From contig JAPLDL010000006.1 of assembly GCA_026391735.1 (NCBI GenBank), positions 1 to 42,715 on the forward strand: a stretch of DNA of 42,715 bases, given 5' to 3'. A model generated the notes under the pieces. That model was given only the letters and a program-made list of their open reading frames with translations, was not told where the DNA came from and searched no databases. The DNA is from Bacteroidota bacterium (GTDB lineage: Bacteria; Bacteroidota; Bacteroidia; Bacteroidales; FEN-979). A program made the translations under genes and the position numbers. Position 1 is the stretch's first letter. Every line of letters starts with the position of its first letter. Positions 8,497-17,900 of this stretch are shown here, piece by piece.

Positions 8497-9636
8497 TTAA
8501 TTATCCTTTTTATTAACTGCATTCTCGCTTAAATATTGTATCATTTTTAAAGCAGCTCTTCCTGAAGCGCCTTTCCCTCCAAGCAACTCCCTTACACGGG
8601 AATAGCCTTCAAATATGTCTTTTTGCTGCCCGGGATCAAGAAGCCGCTTCAGCTCGTTCACTATCGTATGTGAATTACAATCATTCTGAATAAGTTCTTT
8701 TACCACTTGCTGACCTGCAATAAGGTTCACAAGGGAGATGAAATCCACTTTGATTATCCTCCTGGCAATTTCATATGAAAAGGGGTTGCCTTTATAGCAA
8801 ACCAGCTGAGGTACATTCATCAGGGCAGTTTCAAGAGTAGCTGTCCCGGAAGTGACAAGAGCAGCTGCCGAGTTGCTGAGCAGGTCATAAGTCTGGCCTT
8901 TAACAATTCCTGCCCGGGCTTCACCTAAAAGGGATCTGTAAAAGTCCTCCTTTATCGAAGGCGCTGCTGCCACAACAAACTGATGATCGGGAAATGAGGG
9001 AATGACCTCAAGCATAACCCTGAGCATGGCTGTAATCTCCATCTTACGGCTTCCCGGAAGCAGTGCAATAAGCGGTTTATCCTCCAAGCCGTTTTCACTG
9101 ATAAAAGAACCCCGGTCTTTGAGCTTCATACCCGGATAGATGACATCCAGCAACGGATGTCCGGGAAAATCGGCATACACCCCATGTCTTTGATAAAACT
9201 CCTGTTCAAAAGGCAATATCACGAACATATGTTCTACATACTCCCTGATTATCTTTACCCTTGATGCCTTCCAGGCCCAGAGCTGCGGAGAAATATAATA
9301 AAACACCCTGAGCCCCCTGGAAGACGCGAACTTTGCTATTCTCAGGTTAAACCCCGGATAATCGACAAGGATGAGCACATCAGGGTCAAACTGCCTGATG
9401 TCCTGCTTGCAAAATTTCAGGTTTCCCATTATCTCAAGCAGGTGGACCAGCACTTCCAAAAAACCCATAAAAGCAAGGTCACGGATATGCCTTACAAGGA
9501 CAACCCCCTCCTTCTTCATCAGATCGCCACCCCAGCCCTGAAACGAAGCATCATGGTCAATAAGTTTTAGTTCCCTGACCAGATTCGAGGCATGAAGATC
9601 CCCCGAAGCTTCACCTGCTATAATGTAATACTTCAT
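8497..9636 (-). CDS. lpxB: Lipid-A-disaccharide synthase
   Basis: This encodes 379 residues, the usual LpxB length. The N-terminus shows GEASGDLHASNLVREL, the family signature, and the middle has LVDYPGFNLRIAK, FPFEQ-like ILPFEQEFY, and ALLPGSRKMEI, all typical of this GT-B (GT19) glycosyltransferase. It condenses UDP-2,3-diacylglucosamine with lipid X to give the lipid A disaccharide on the cytoplasmic face of the inner membrane. The start ATG overlaps the surE stop (ATGA), so the two genes are translationally coupled. With kdsC in the same operon, the cluster has a lipopolysaccharide theme. Confidence 0.95.
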   Translation of the reverse strand: MKYYIIAGEASGDLHASNLVRELKLIDHDASFQGWGGDLMKKEGVVLVRHIRDLAFMGFLEVLVHLLEIMGNLKFCKQDIRQFDPDVLILVDYPGFNLRIAKFASSRGLRVFYYISPQLWAWKASRVKIIREYVEHMFVILPFEQEFYQRHGVYADFPGHPLLDVIYPGMKLKDRGSFISENGLEDKPLIALLPGSRKMEITAMLRVMLEVIPSFPDHQFVVAAAPSIKEDFYRSLLGEARAGIVKGQTYDLLSNSAAALVTSGTATLETALMNVPQLVCYKGNPFSYEIARRIIKVDFISLVNLIAGQQVVKELIQNDCNSHTIVNELKRLLDPGQQKDIFEGYSRVRELLGGKGASGRAALKMIQYLSENAVNKKDN

Positions 9637-10400
9637 GAAAACCAGCTTGAAACAGGGTCTATCGCATCATAGGCTGTGAAGTCGAACTGCACAGGTACAA
9701 CAGCAACAAAATCGTGTTCCAGGGCCCATTCGTCTGTATCTTTTCCATGCCCTGTTTTGATAAATACCCCTGTCATCCAGTAATATTGCTTACCATGAGG
9801 ATCGGTCCTTTCAACAAAATCTTCCTGCCATGTTCCTTCAGCCTGTCGGCAAACTTTAATTCCCCTGATCTTCTTTTCAGGGATAGCAGGAATATTCACA
9901 TTAAGGCACACTCCCACGGGAAGCTTTTGCCTGATAACCTCTGATATGATTTTTTTTACATAGGGGGCGGATGAGCTGAAGTCGGCTTCCGGTCTGTAGT
10001 CGGCGAGTGAAAACCCGGCCGAACTCACACCGGCAAGAGCTCCCTCGAATACCGCTGCCATTGTACCTGAATATATAATATTGATCGAGGAATTCGTTCC
10101 ATGATTGATTCCCGAGAAAAGGAAATCCGCCCGCCTTTTAAGAACAACTTTAAATGCAAGTTTGACACAATCGGCAGGAGTGCCATTGCAACTGTACTCC
10201 TCATAATCTTTTTCCTTCACGATCTGATGCAGCCTTAAAGGATGGTTTACAGTTACCGCATGTGCAGTCCCCGACTGAGGCCTGTCGGGCGCGACCACGA
10301 CCACCTTCCCGAAAGGCTTAACAATATCAATAAGGAATCTCAGCCCGGGCGCTTTAATACTATCGTCATTAGTCAACAGAATTAGCGGTTTCCTTTTCAT
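9633..10400 (-). CDS. surE: 5'/3'-nucleotidase SurE
   Basis: This encodes 255 residues. The metal site residues are visible: NDD at 11-13, Ser43 in PQSGTAH, and Asn99 in SGINHGTN. The family removes phosphate from nucleoside 5' or 3' monophosphates and short polyphosphates in the cytoplasm, with Mn or Mg. It overlaps lpxB by 4 bases and lies 30 bases after maf. This grouping of surE with lpxB is common in Bacteroidota. Confidence 0.95.
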   Translation of the reverse strand: MKRKPLILLTNDDSIKAPGLRFLIDIVKPFGKVVVVAPDRPQSGTAHAVTVNHPLRLHQIVKEKDYEEYSCNGTPADCVKLAFKVVLKRRADFLFSGINHGTNSSINIIYSGTMAAVFEGALAGVSSAGFSLADYRPEADFSSSAPYVKKIISEVIRQKLPVGVCLNVNIPAIPEKKIRGIKVCRQAEGTWQEDFVERTDPHGKQYYWMTGVFIKTGHGKDTDEWALEHDFVAVVPVQFDFTAYDAIDPVSSWFS

Positions 10401-10430
10401 AATTCAGCAAATAATTTGGCAATTACCAAA

Positions 10431-11015
10431 TCAAAAAGTTAACAATTCCTCATATAATTCCTTGACAGGCAGCCCCATGATATTGAAAAAAGATCCTTCT
10501 ATCTTACTAATGCCTATATAACCGATCCATTCCTGCACTCCATACCCCCCGGCCTTGTCGAAAGGCTGGAAATTCCTGATGTAATATTCTATCTCCTCCA
10601 GGCTGAGTTCCTTGAAATAAACCGTGGATTGTACATGAAAAGTTTTTTTCTTCTTCCTGGATTTAAGGCAAACAGCAGTGATCACATCATGCTTATTGCC
10701 CGACAGTTTTTTCAGCATGACCACTGCCTGATCATGATTGGCGGGCTTTCCAAGGATCTCGCTTCCCAGAACGACAATTGTGTCGGCTGCGATCAATATG
10801 GCTTTCTGATTCATCCTTGCAGTGTCGAAACTCGCAGCTTTGAGTTCGGCAAGATATATTGCAATCTCTTGTGGTGCCAGCCCTGCCGGATATTCCTCCT
10901 TGACACTGGTCGTGCAGATCTCAAAATCCAAACCTAGTTCCTTGAGCAGATACTGACGCCTGGGAGAAGCAGATGCCAGGACGAGATGGTAACCTTCTAA
11001 GCGTTTATTTATCAT
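10431..11015 (-). CDS. maf: Maf-family nucleotide pyrophosphatase
   Basis: This encodes 194 residues. It starts with the Maf signature LASASPRRQYLLKEL and contains ADTIVVLGSEILGKP and FDKAGGYGVQE, the nucleotide- and metal-binding segments. Maf proteins hydrolyse non-canonical or methylated nucleoside triphosphates (dTTP/UTP or m7GTP depending on subfamily). The GGYGVQ motif favours the dTTP/UTP (YhdE-like) type. It overlaps the preceding prenyltransferase gene by 11 bases. Confidence 0.93.
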   Translation of the reverse strand: MINKRLEGYHLVLASASPRRQYLLKELGLDFEICTTSVKEEYPAGLAPQEIAIYLAELKAASFDTARMNQKAILIAADTIVVLGSEILGKPANHDQAVVMLKKLSGNKHDVITAVCLKSRKKKKTFHVQSTVYFKELSLEEIEYYIRNFQPFDKAGGYGVQEWIGYIGISKIEGSFFNIMGLPVKELYEELLTF

Positions 11016-11991
11016 ATAATTTGCTGATTGCTATAAGTTGCATTGATAAGACTCCTGCCACCATTATGATTTTACAGATATTACTCATAATATGGTATTC
11101 CTCCGGAGTATTGGATCTGAACGCCCGGTATATCAAATAGATCATTGGAAGAAGCGTAGTCAGGACCAAATACAGAAACACCATCATCAGCCCAAGCCGG
11201 TACAAAATTACAAGTGAGGAAACCAGGAGAATAATAGACAGCGCCACCAGTCCTGCAACGATCCACCTGCTTGTATTGATCCCAAGAACGATAGGGATAC
11301 TGCGGCAACCTACTCTTGCATCGCCTTTCACATCCTCCATATCTTTAATGATCTCCCTGTAAAATGTCACAAGAAACGCAAAAAGGGCATAAGCAAGGAA
11401 TAATTTTCCAACCCAGAAAAGATCAGGCACAAGGTCGGCAAAAAAATCGGGATGAAGCCTCAGCCAGAAAAACTCAAATACATACACGATAAGTACAACC
11501 AGCGCTGAGAGCAGGGCGACGATAAAATTACCCCAGAAAAACATGCGCTTGTATTTGGCGGAATAGAACCAGAGAAGTAATCCCACAGCTGGGAATATCA
11601 AGCCAAAACTAAGCAGGCGGATTCTGTAGGCCAGGTAGAGTCCAAGAAGGCTCCCCAAACCGGTAAGCAATATATGCCACTTGATAGCGGTCCTTCCAGG
11701 GACAATTGTCCCGATGATCAGTTGTTTTGGCTTGTTGATCTCGTCAATCCTGACGTCAAAATAATCATTAATAATATAACCTCCCGAAGTAATAAAAAGA
11801 GTTGCAAGACATAAAACTGAGAAATCAAGCAGCGTTGACATGACTTCAGTATCTTCGGTATATATGAAAGGTGCAAAAAGACAATACCTCAGAAGGAACT
11901 GGGTAAGGACAATGATCAAGAGGTTGGGAAGGCGGATAAAGCGGCTGATGCTTACCATTCTTTCTGCAATTGTAGTTTTCCCTGTTTCCAT
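11005..11991 (-). CDS. UbiA-superfamily prenyltransferase
   Basis: This encodes 328 residues with eight to nine membrane helices. The two Asp-rich motifs of the family are present: NDYFDVRIDEINKP (residues 75-88) and KDMEDVKGDARVG (about 216-228). They bind Mg and the prenyl diphosphate. Similar Bacteroidota proteins are labelled geranylgeranylglycerol-phosphate geranylgeranyltransferase or homogentisate/4-hydroxybenzoate transferases, but the acceptor cannot be read from sequence. A second in-frame ATG at residue 12 (MVSISRFIRL) is an alternative start. Its close packing with maf and kdsC suggests co-transcription. Confidence 0.85.
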   Translation of the reverse strand: METGKTTIAERMVSISRFIRLPNLLIIVLTQFLLRYCLFAPFIYTEDTEVMSTLLDFSVLCLATLFITSGGYIINDYFDVRIDEINKPKQLIIGTIVPGRTAIKWHILLTGLGSLLGLYLAYRIRLLSFGLIFPAVGLLLWFYSAKYKRMFFWGNFIVALLSALVVLIVYVFEFFWLRLHPDFFADLVPDLFWVGKLFLAYALFAFLVTFYREIIKDMEDVKGDARVGCRSIPIVLGINTSRWIVAGLVALSIILLVSSLVILYRLGLMMVFLYLVLTTLLPMIYLIYRAFRSNTPEEYHIMSNICKIIMVAGVLSMQLIAISKLYDK

Positions 11992-12011
11992 ATGATTCGT
12001 CTTAAGGAGGC

Positions 12012-12030
12012 CTGATATGTCGGATGTCAG
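12012..12030. repeat. Copy of a dispersed intergenic repeat (TGTCGGATGTCAG)
   Basis: CTGATATGTCGGATGTCAG lies between kdsC and the prenyltransferase gene. Its 13-base core TGTCGGATGTCAG is identical to the right arm of the large palindrome at 35154-35230, 23 kb away, which marks both as members of one small repeat family. Confidence 0.6.
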
Positions 12031-12046
12031 CTGTTGGATTTCAGCT

Positions 12047-12076
12047 ATCTCACCATCTCACCATCTCACCATCTCC
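12047..12076. repeat. Short tandem repeat ATCTCACC, three copies
   Basis: Three exact copies of ATCTCACC at 12047-12070 are followed by a partial ATCTCC. On the minus strand the repeat supplies the last codons and the stop of kdsC. Confidence 0.85.
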
Positions 12077-12577
12077 GTTCATCCATTTCCCCTGCACTTT
12101 CATGACCTGTTCGATCACATCCCTCGCACATCCCTTGCCCCCGTTGCAATGCGAAATATACTTGGCAATGGTCCTGATCTCTTCAGCAGCATCTGCCGGA
12201 CAAGTACCGACCCCGGCTTCCAGCATCACTTCATAATCGGGAATATCATCACCCATGTACAGAACCTGTAAGGGCTTTATATCCCTGGCGATAAGATAAT
12301 TGTGGAAACACTCAATTTTATTATCAATCCCCATAAAAACATCCTTGACATTCAGGGCTTTCATCCTGTGCTCAAGAGACTTGGAAACAGCTCCCGAGAT
12401 GACAGCTACATGGTACCCCTTTTTAACTGCAAGCTGTATCGCATACCCATCCTTGACACTGGAAATCCGGTGCCCTTCTCCCTGGCTGGTCATAATTACC
12501 ATACCATCGGTGAGAACCCCGTCATAATCGAAGATAAAAGTCGTGATATGCCTCAGCAATTCCTTATAATTGGTCAT
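12050..12577 (-). CDS. kdsC: KdsC-type HAD phosphatase (Kdo-8-phosphate phosphatase)
   Basis: This encodes 175 residues. The HAD nucleophile motif FDYDGVLTDG has Asp17 and Asp19, the motif II region is HVAVISGA, and motif IV is MGDDIPDYEVM near residue 120. The size and short cap match the tetrameric KdsC family. It removes phosphate from Kdo-8-phosphate in the pathway that feeds the lipid A inner core, in keeping with lpxB in the same operon. The C-terminal GDGEMVRW is encoded by the ATCTCACC tandem repeat, so the native tail has probably been altered. It overlaps the upstream DUF2520 gene by 14 bases. Confidence 0.88.
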   Translation of the reverse strand: MTNYKELLRHITTFIFDYDGVLTDGMVIMTSQGEGHRISSVKDGYAIQLAVKKGYHVAVISGAVSKSLEHRMKALNVKDVFMGIDNKIECFHNYLIARDIKPLQVLYMGDDIPDYEVMLEAGVGTCPADAAEEIRTIAKYISHCNGGKGCARDVIEQVMKVQGKWMNGDGEMVRW

Positions 12578-13364
12578 TTCTGTTTTTATGTTTGATAATA
12601 CTTTTACTTATAAGGTCGTAGATTTCCATGTATACACCATGTTTGGAGAGCATCTCAAGATGTTCGTCAATTATTTTTGTATCCTCCCGCACAGCCGGAC
12701 CGGTTTGCCTGCTGAAAACATCCTCATTCTTTGCTGTCGCTGCAGTCTGCTGGATCAGTGGTTTAAGAAGGCTGAAAGGAATATCATGCTTCTTCAAAAG
12801 ATCTTCGGCTATGGTATACATAAAACTTGAAAAGTTACCGGCAAAAACTGCGGTCATATGCAGAACCTTGCGCTGAGAACTGCTTAAAATCTGAACCTTA
12901 TTGCTTAACAGCCTGGCAAGCTGAACCAGCTTTTCTTCATTCTCCTTAGTATTCGCTTCAATACAGACAGGGATATTACTGAAGTTGATCCGTTTTTCCT
13001 TTGAAAAAGTTTGAAGGGGATAGAAGACCCCAATATTTAATGAAGCGTTCTTAAGAACAGATAAATCAACCGAGCCTGAGGTATGGACAAGCAACTGAGC
13101 TTTCAACTGCAGGTTCTTTGCAACTTCTTCAATGGATGAATCGCTGACTGCAAGAAGAAAGAGGTCGGCACCGAGATCAGCTGCCCTGAAATCATCCGTA
13201 TAGCCTGCACCAACCCTTCGCGCCAGTCTTTCACCAGCATGCCGTGTCCTGTTAAGTACCTGAATTACGTTCACACCCTTGCGGTGCAAAGCAAGTGCCA
13301 GATGAGTAGCCAGATTACCTGCTCCAATTATAACAATATTACGTATTTTCTGATGTTCTGGCAC
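12564..13364 (-). CDS. Rossmann-like/DUF2520 domain protein
   Basis: This encodes 266 residues and starts with GTG: a TAG stop lies two codons upstream and no ATG is nearby. The N-terminal NAD(P) fold has VIIGAGNLATHLALAL, and the C-terminal half is the helical DUF2520 region (about residues 130-255). The architecture resembles pyrroline-5-carboxylate reductase and F420-dependent NADP oxidoreductases, but the substrate is unknown. It is the first gene of the long minus-strand operon, 24 bases from the promoter -7 box, so the mRNA leader is very short. Confidence 0.85.
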   Translation of the reverse strand: MPEHQKIRNIVIIGAGNLATHLALALHRKGVNVIQVLNRTRHAGERLARRVGAGYTDDFRAADLGADLFLLAVSDSSIEEVAKNLQLKAQLLVHTSGSVDLSVLKNASLNIGVFYPLQTFSKEKRINFSNIPVCIEANTKENEEKLVQLARLLSNKVQILSSSQRKVLHMTAVFAGNFSSFMYTIAEDLLKKHDIPFSLLKPLIQQTAATAKNEDVFSRQTGPAVREDTKIIDEHLEMLSKHGVYMEIYDLISKSIIKHKNRNDQL

Positions 13365-13387
13365 GTCCTATTTTGAAATATCAATTG

Positions 13388-13417
13388 CAAATATAGAGCA
13401 ATACTTATTTTTCCCAA
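13388..13417 (-). promoter_or_regulatory. Promoter of the DUF2520-kdsC-ubiA-maf-surE-lpxB-TPR-comEC operon
   Basis: Minus-strand TATATTTG at 13388-13395 and TTG at 13415-13417 are separated by 19 bases. All nine downstream genes are on the same strand with gaps of at most 58 bases or overlaps, and no other consensus promoter was noticed inside the cluster. Confidence 0.7.
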
Positions 13418-13479
13418 TCTTTTTCACAGCATTAAAAAATCCTGACATTTACAATTCCGTAAACTATGTTCCGTTTAAT

Positions 13480-14688
13480 ATGAAACCCCTGCCCATGAAA
13501 ACATTCATCCATCTGATACTCATCCTCAATCTGTTTCTGACAGCTGAATGTATCGGACAGAACCGTTCAATAGCCTTCAGCGACAAGCCTTTTTCTGAAA
13601 TTCAGACGATGGCAAAGAATGAAAATAAATTGATCTTTATTGATGCCTATGCAAGCTGGTGCGGCCCTTGCAAATGGATGTCGGCGAATATCTTTACCAA
13701 CGATACAGTGGCCGATTTTTATAATAAAAATTTTATTTGCGCCAAGTACGATATGGAAAAAGGGGAAGGCGTTCGACTCTCCCGGCAGTATGAAGTTATG
13801 GCATATCCTACGCTGCTATTTATTAATTCAGCTGGCGAACTCGTACATCTAAAAGTTGGGGCGGCTAAAAGCATTCCCGAGTACATAGAACTGGGAATAA
13901 CGGCAATGGATCCCAACGAATGCTATGCTGCTTATTTGAAGCGGTATTCCAAAGGTGAGAACACGCCTTCGTTCATGTATCATTATCTGAAGCTTCTTTC
14001 CGACGCATACAGACCCGTGGATGTTCCGCTAAATAAATATTTGTCCGCACAAAAGGAGGCAGATCTCGTTAGCAATACAAACTGGAAGATACTGTTCAGC
14101 TTTTGTAACAATATGGACTCACGTGAATTCAGATACCTGCTTGCCCACCAGCAGGAATTCACCAGCATGCACGGAAAAGATTCAGTCAACGCCAAGCTGT
14201 ATAATGTATATTTTAAAGCGCTTCTGGATCTGGGCCGGAGCGACAAGATGCCAGATTCCAGCTACAGCCTTCTCAAACGCCGAATCAGCAATTCCGGTTA
14301 TTCAGGAGCCGGAAAGGTGATCTTCGATGCCGACCTCTACCTCTGTCAGATGCAGGGAGATGTGCAAAAACTCATAGATATTGCATATAGGGACCTGGAT
14401 AAATATTACCACGATGACCCGGTTATGCTCAGTGAACTTGCAAGCCTGGTTCATGATTATTCTAAAGACAAAGAGTATCTTGAAAAAGCATCCCTCTGGT
14501 TAAAGCGGTCGGTCGAGCTTAAACCTGGAATAGAGAACAACCAGACTTGCGCAGCCCTGCTTTATGACTTAGGGAGAAAAGAAGAAGCGATAAAATACTG
14601 TAAAGACGCCCTGATCATAGCGAGGAAACAAAATGTTTCAAGTGAGCCTATTGAGCAGGACCTGAAAAAATACGAATCAGGTCAATGA
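13480..14688 (+). CDS. Secreted thioredoxin-fold protein with helical/TPR C-terminus
   Basis: This encodes 402 residues. A signal peptide (residues 1-27; an alternative ATG at 13495 gives MKTFIHLILILNLFL) is followed by a thioredoxin domain. Its redox site WCGPC is at residues 60-64, after FIDAYAS, and the cis-Pro segment is VMAYPTLLF. The remaining 270 residues are helical, with a TPR-like end (AALLYDLGRKEEAIKYCKDA). Proteins of this kind keep disulfide or redox balance in the periplasm of Bacteroidota. It is monocistronic. Its stop codon abuts the stop codon of the convergent DUF3467 gene. Confidence 0.85.
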   Translation: MKPLPMKTFIHLILILNLFLTAECIGQNRSIAFSDKPFSEIQTMAKNENKLIFIDAYASWCGPCKWMSANIFTNDTVADFYNKNFICAKYDMEKGEGVRLSRQYEVMAYPTLLFINSAGELVHLKVGAAKSIPEYIELGITAMDPNECYAAYLKRYSKGENTPSFMYHYLKLLSDAYRPVDVPLNKYLSAQKEADLVSNTNWKILFSFCNNMDSREFRYLLAHQQEFTSMHGKDSVNAKLYNVYFKALLDLGRSDKMPDSSYSLLKRRISNSGYSGAGKVIFDADLYLCQMQGDVQKLIDIAYRDLDKYYHDDPVMLSELASLVHDYSKDKEYLEKASLWLKRSVELKPGIENNQTCAALLYDLGRKEEAIKYCKDALIIARKQNVSSEPIEQDLKKYESGQ

Positions 14689-14997
14689 TCAGGCCTGGCC
14701 CGGCATACCCATATTAAAAGGGATCTCCCCTTCCGAATCACGGATATCTCCATGGGTGGCTTCATATTTCGAGACATTTTCCTTCAGTGCCTTATACAGG
14801 CGTTTTGCGTGCTGGGGAGTCAGGATGATCCTTGACTTCACCTTGGCTTTCGGCACACCCGGCATCATCTTGACAAAATCAATAATGAACTCGGCCGGCG
14901 AATGGGTAATAATGGCAAGGTTTGAATAAATGCCTTCTCCAACTTCATCCGATATCTCGATATTGATCTGGTTTGTCTGATTTTTATTTTCCTGCAT
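14689..14997 (-). CDS. DUF3467 domain protein
   Basis: This encodes 102 residues. It contains the family core YSNLAIITHSPAEFIIDFVKMMPGVPKAKVKSRIILTP-like segment (residues 22-60), in which a PGVPKAKVKSRIILTP stretch and AKRLYKAL are the most conserved parts. The gene starts one base after the rpoC stop and is the last gene of the rpo operon, a position it commonly has in Bacteroidota. Its function is not known. The short beta-rich domain suggests a protein-interaction role. Confidence 0.85.
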   Translation of the reverse strand: MQENKNQTNQINIEISDEVGEGIYSNLAIITHSPAEFIIDFVKMMPGVPKAKVKSRIILTPQHAKRLYKALKENVSKYEATHGDIRDSEGEIPFNMGMPGQA

Positions 14998-14998
14998 A

Positions 14999-17900
14999 TC
15001 AATCCTCTTCTTTGGATGCCATTAAAGCTTCGTATTCTTCCTTGCTGCCAACGATCAGGCTCTCATATTCACGAAGCCCGGTACCGGCAGGGATCAGATG
15101 CCCAACGATAACATTCTCTTTCAGGCCTGCAAGGTCATCCTCACGTGCATTTATAGCTGCCTGAGTAAGTACTTTCGTGGTTTCCTGGAAGGATGCTGCC
15201 GAGAGCCAGCTGCGTGTCTGCAAGGAAGCTCTTGTGATACCCTGGAGCACCTGGCGCGCAGTGGCTGGTTTTGCATCGCGTGCATCAACAAGTTTCTTGT
15301 CCTTACGTTTCAGTATCGAATTTTCATCGCGAAGCTTGCGGGCACTGATAATCTGACCCGATTTGAATATGGTTGAATCCCCTGGGTCCTCGACCACTTT
15401 CTTTGCATAGATCCAGTCATTTTCATCCTGAAAATCGATCTTGTTGGCAAGTTCACCTTCAAGGAAGCGGCTATCGCCAGGATCTTCAACTTCAACCTTG
15501 CGCATCATCTGCCGTACAATGGTCTCAAAATGTTTATCGTTGATCTTAACACCCTGGAGGCGGTACACTTCCTGGATCTCATTCACGATATATTCCTGCA
15601 CCTTCATTGGGCCTTTGATAGCGAGGATGTCACTGGGAGTAAGGGCTCCGTCAGACAAAGGCACACCGGCCTTGACATAGTCATTTTCCTGTGCAAGGAT
15701 CTGCTTGGAAGTAGGGATGAGGTAACGTTTTTCTTCGTCTGTCTTGGAGGTGATGATAACTTCACGGTTACCCCTCTTCAGTTTCTTGGCAAAAGAAACA
15801 ACACCATCGATCTCGGAAACTACTGCAGGGTCGGATGGGTTTCTTGCTTCAAACAACTCGGTAACCCTCGGAAGACCTCCCGTGATGTCGCCTGCTTTTC
15901 CAATAGCGCGGGGTATCTTTACAAGGATCTCACCAGCCTTTATCTTGGCTCCGTTTTCAATAATGATATGGGCTCCAACAGGGATATCGTAAATCTTGAT
16001 AATCTCCTTGGTAGAATCGAGAATATTGATGGCGGGGTTCTTTCCCTTTTGACGTGATTCAATAATAACTTTTTCGTGGTACCCGGTCTGCTCGTCAGAT
16101 TCAACTCTGAAAGTCACACCTTCAAGAATGTTCTCAAAGCTGACTTTTCCTGAAACTTCCGAAAGAATTACTGCGTTGTATGGATCCCAGTCGCTGATGA
16201 GGTTGCCTTTCTTCACTTCCACACCGTCGCGGAAATAAAGCCTTGCACCGTAAGGAATATGAGCAGAAGTCAGGGCAATACGTGTATTCTTGTCAACAAT
16301 ACGCATTTCAGCCGAACGTCCGATCACAATCTCATATTTTTCGCTGGCTTCGGTCTGGTAGCTGATAGAACGCAACTCATCAATTTCAAGAATCCCGTCA
16401 TACTTTGCTTCAATTCTCGAAGCGCTGGCAATATTTACACCAGCAACACCACCGACGTGGAATGTACGCAGGGTAAGCTGGGTTCCGGGTTCCCCGATTG
16501 ACTGGGCTGCGATAACACCTACAGCCTCGCCTTTTTCAACAAGGCGGCCCGTTGCAAGGTTTCGGCCGTAACACCTGGCGCAAACACCCTTCTTTGATTC
16601 GCAGGTGAGTACCGAACGGATCTCAACACCTTCCACAGGAGAATCATCAATAACCTGTGCGATCTCCTCAGTGATCTCCTGTCCTGCTGCGATAATAATT
16701 TTTCCTGAATGCGGATGATATACGTCGTGTAATGCTACGCGACCCAGTATCCTGTCATACAATGATTCTACAACTTCCTCTGCTTTTTTGAGAGCTGTGA
16801 TAGTAAGCCCGCGAAGTGTTCCGCAGTCTTCTTCCGAAATAATAACATCCTGTGAAACGTCAACCAGTCGGCGGGTAAGATAACCGGCATCAGCTGTCTT
16901 AAGAGCTGTATCGGCAAGACCTTTACGTGCACCGTGAGTTGAGATGAAGTACTCAAGAACCGAAAGGCCTTCCTTGAAGTTTGAAAGGATGGGGTTCTCA
17001 ATAATTTCACCACCGCTTGCTCCTGATTTCTGGGGCTTGGCCATAAGACCACGCATCCCGGAAAGCTGCCTGATCTGTTCCTTTGAGCCACGGGCGCCGG
17101 AATCCAACATCATATAAACCGGATTAAAGCCCTGCTTGTCTTTCGAAAGCTGGTTCATCAGTGATACGGTCAGCTGGGAATTGGTATGGGTCCAGATATC
17201 GATGATCTGGTTGTATCTTTCATTGTTGGTAATGAAACCCATGTTGTAATTGTTCACTACCTCATCCACTTCGGCTGATGCGTCACCAACAAGTGTTTCC
17301 TTTATCTGGGGTACGATCACGTCGTCGAGGTTGAACGAAAGTCCGCCCTTGAAAGCCATACTATAACCCAGGTCCTTGATATCGTCGAGGAATTTGGCGG
17401 TTTTCGCTGTTCCGGTCTTCTTCAGGATGGCTCCGATGATGTCGCGTAACGACTTCTTGGTAAGCAACTGGTTGATATAACCGTATTCCCTGGGAACAAC
17501 CTGGTTAAAGATCACACGGCCAACCGTGGTTTCCAGCATTTTACTTATTTCTTTCCCGTCTTCCAGAAGATTCATTCGCACCTTGATGATGGCATGCAGG
17601 TCAGCCTTTTTTTCGTTAAAGGCGATGATCACTTCTTCGGGAGAATAAAAGGTCATTCCTTCTCCCCTGATCTTCTTGTCGGCATCAGTTTTACGAGCCT
17701 TGGTCATATAATAAAGACCAAGAACCATGTCCTGTGAAGGCACTGTGATAGGAGCACCATTTGCAGGGTTCAGGATATTGTGAGAAGCAAGCATAAGGAG
17801 TTGAGCTTCGAGAATGGCAGCATTGCCAAGCGGCACATGCACAGCCATCTGGTCACCGTCGAAGTCGGCGTTGAAAGCGGTACATACCAGCGGGTGAAGC

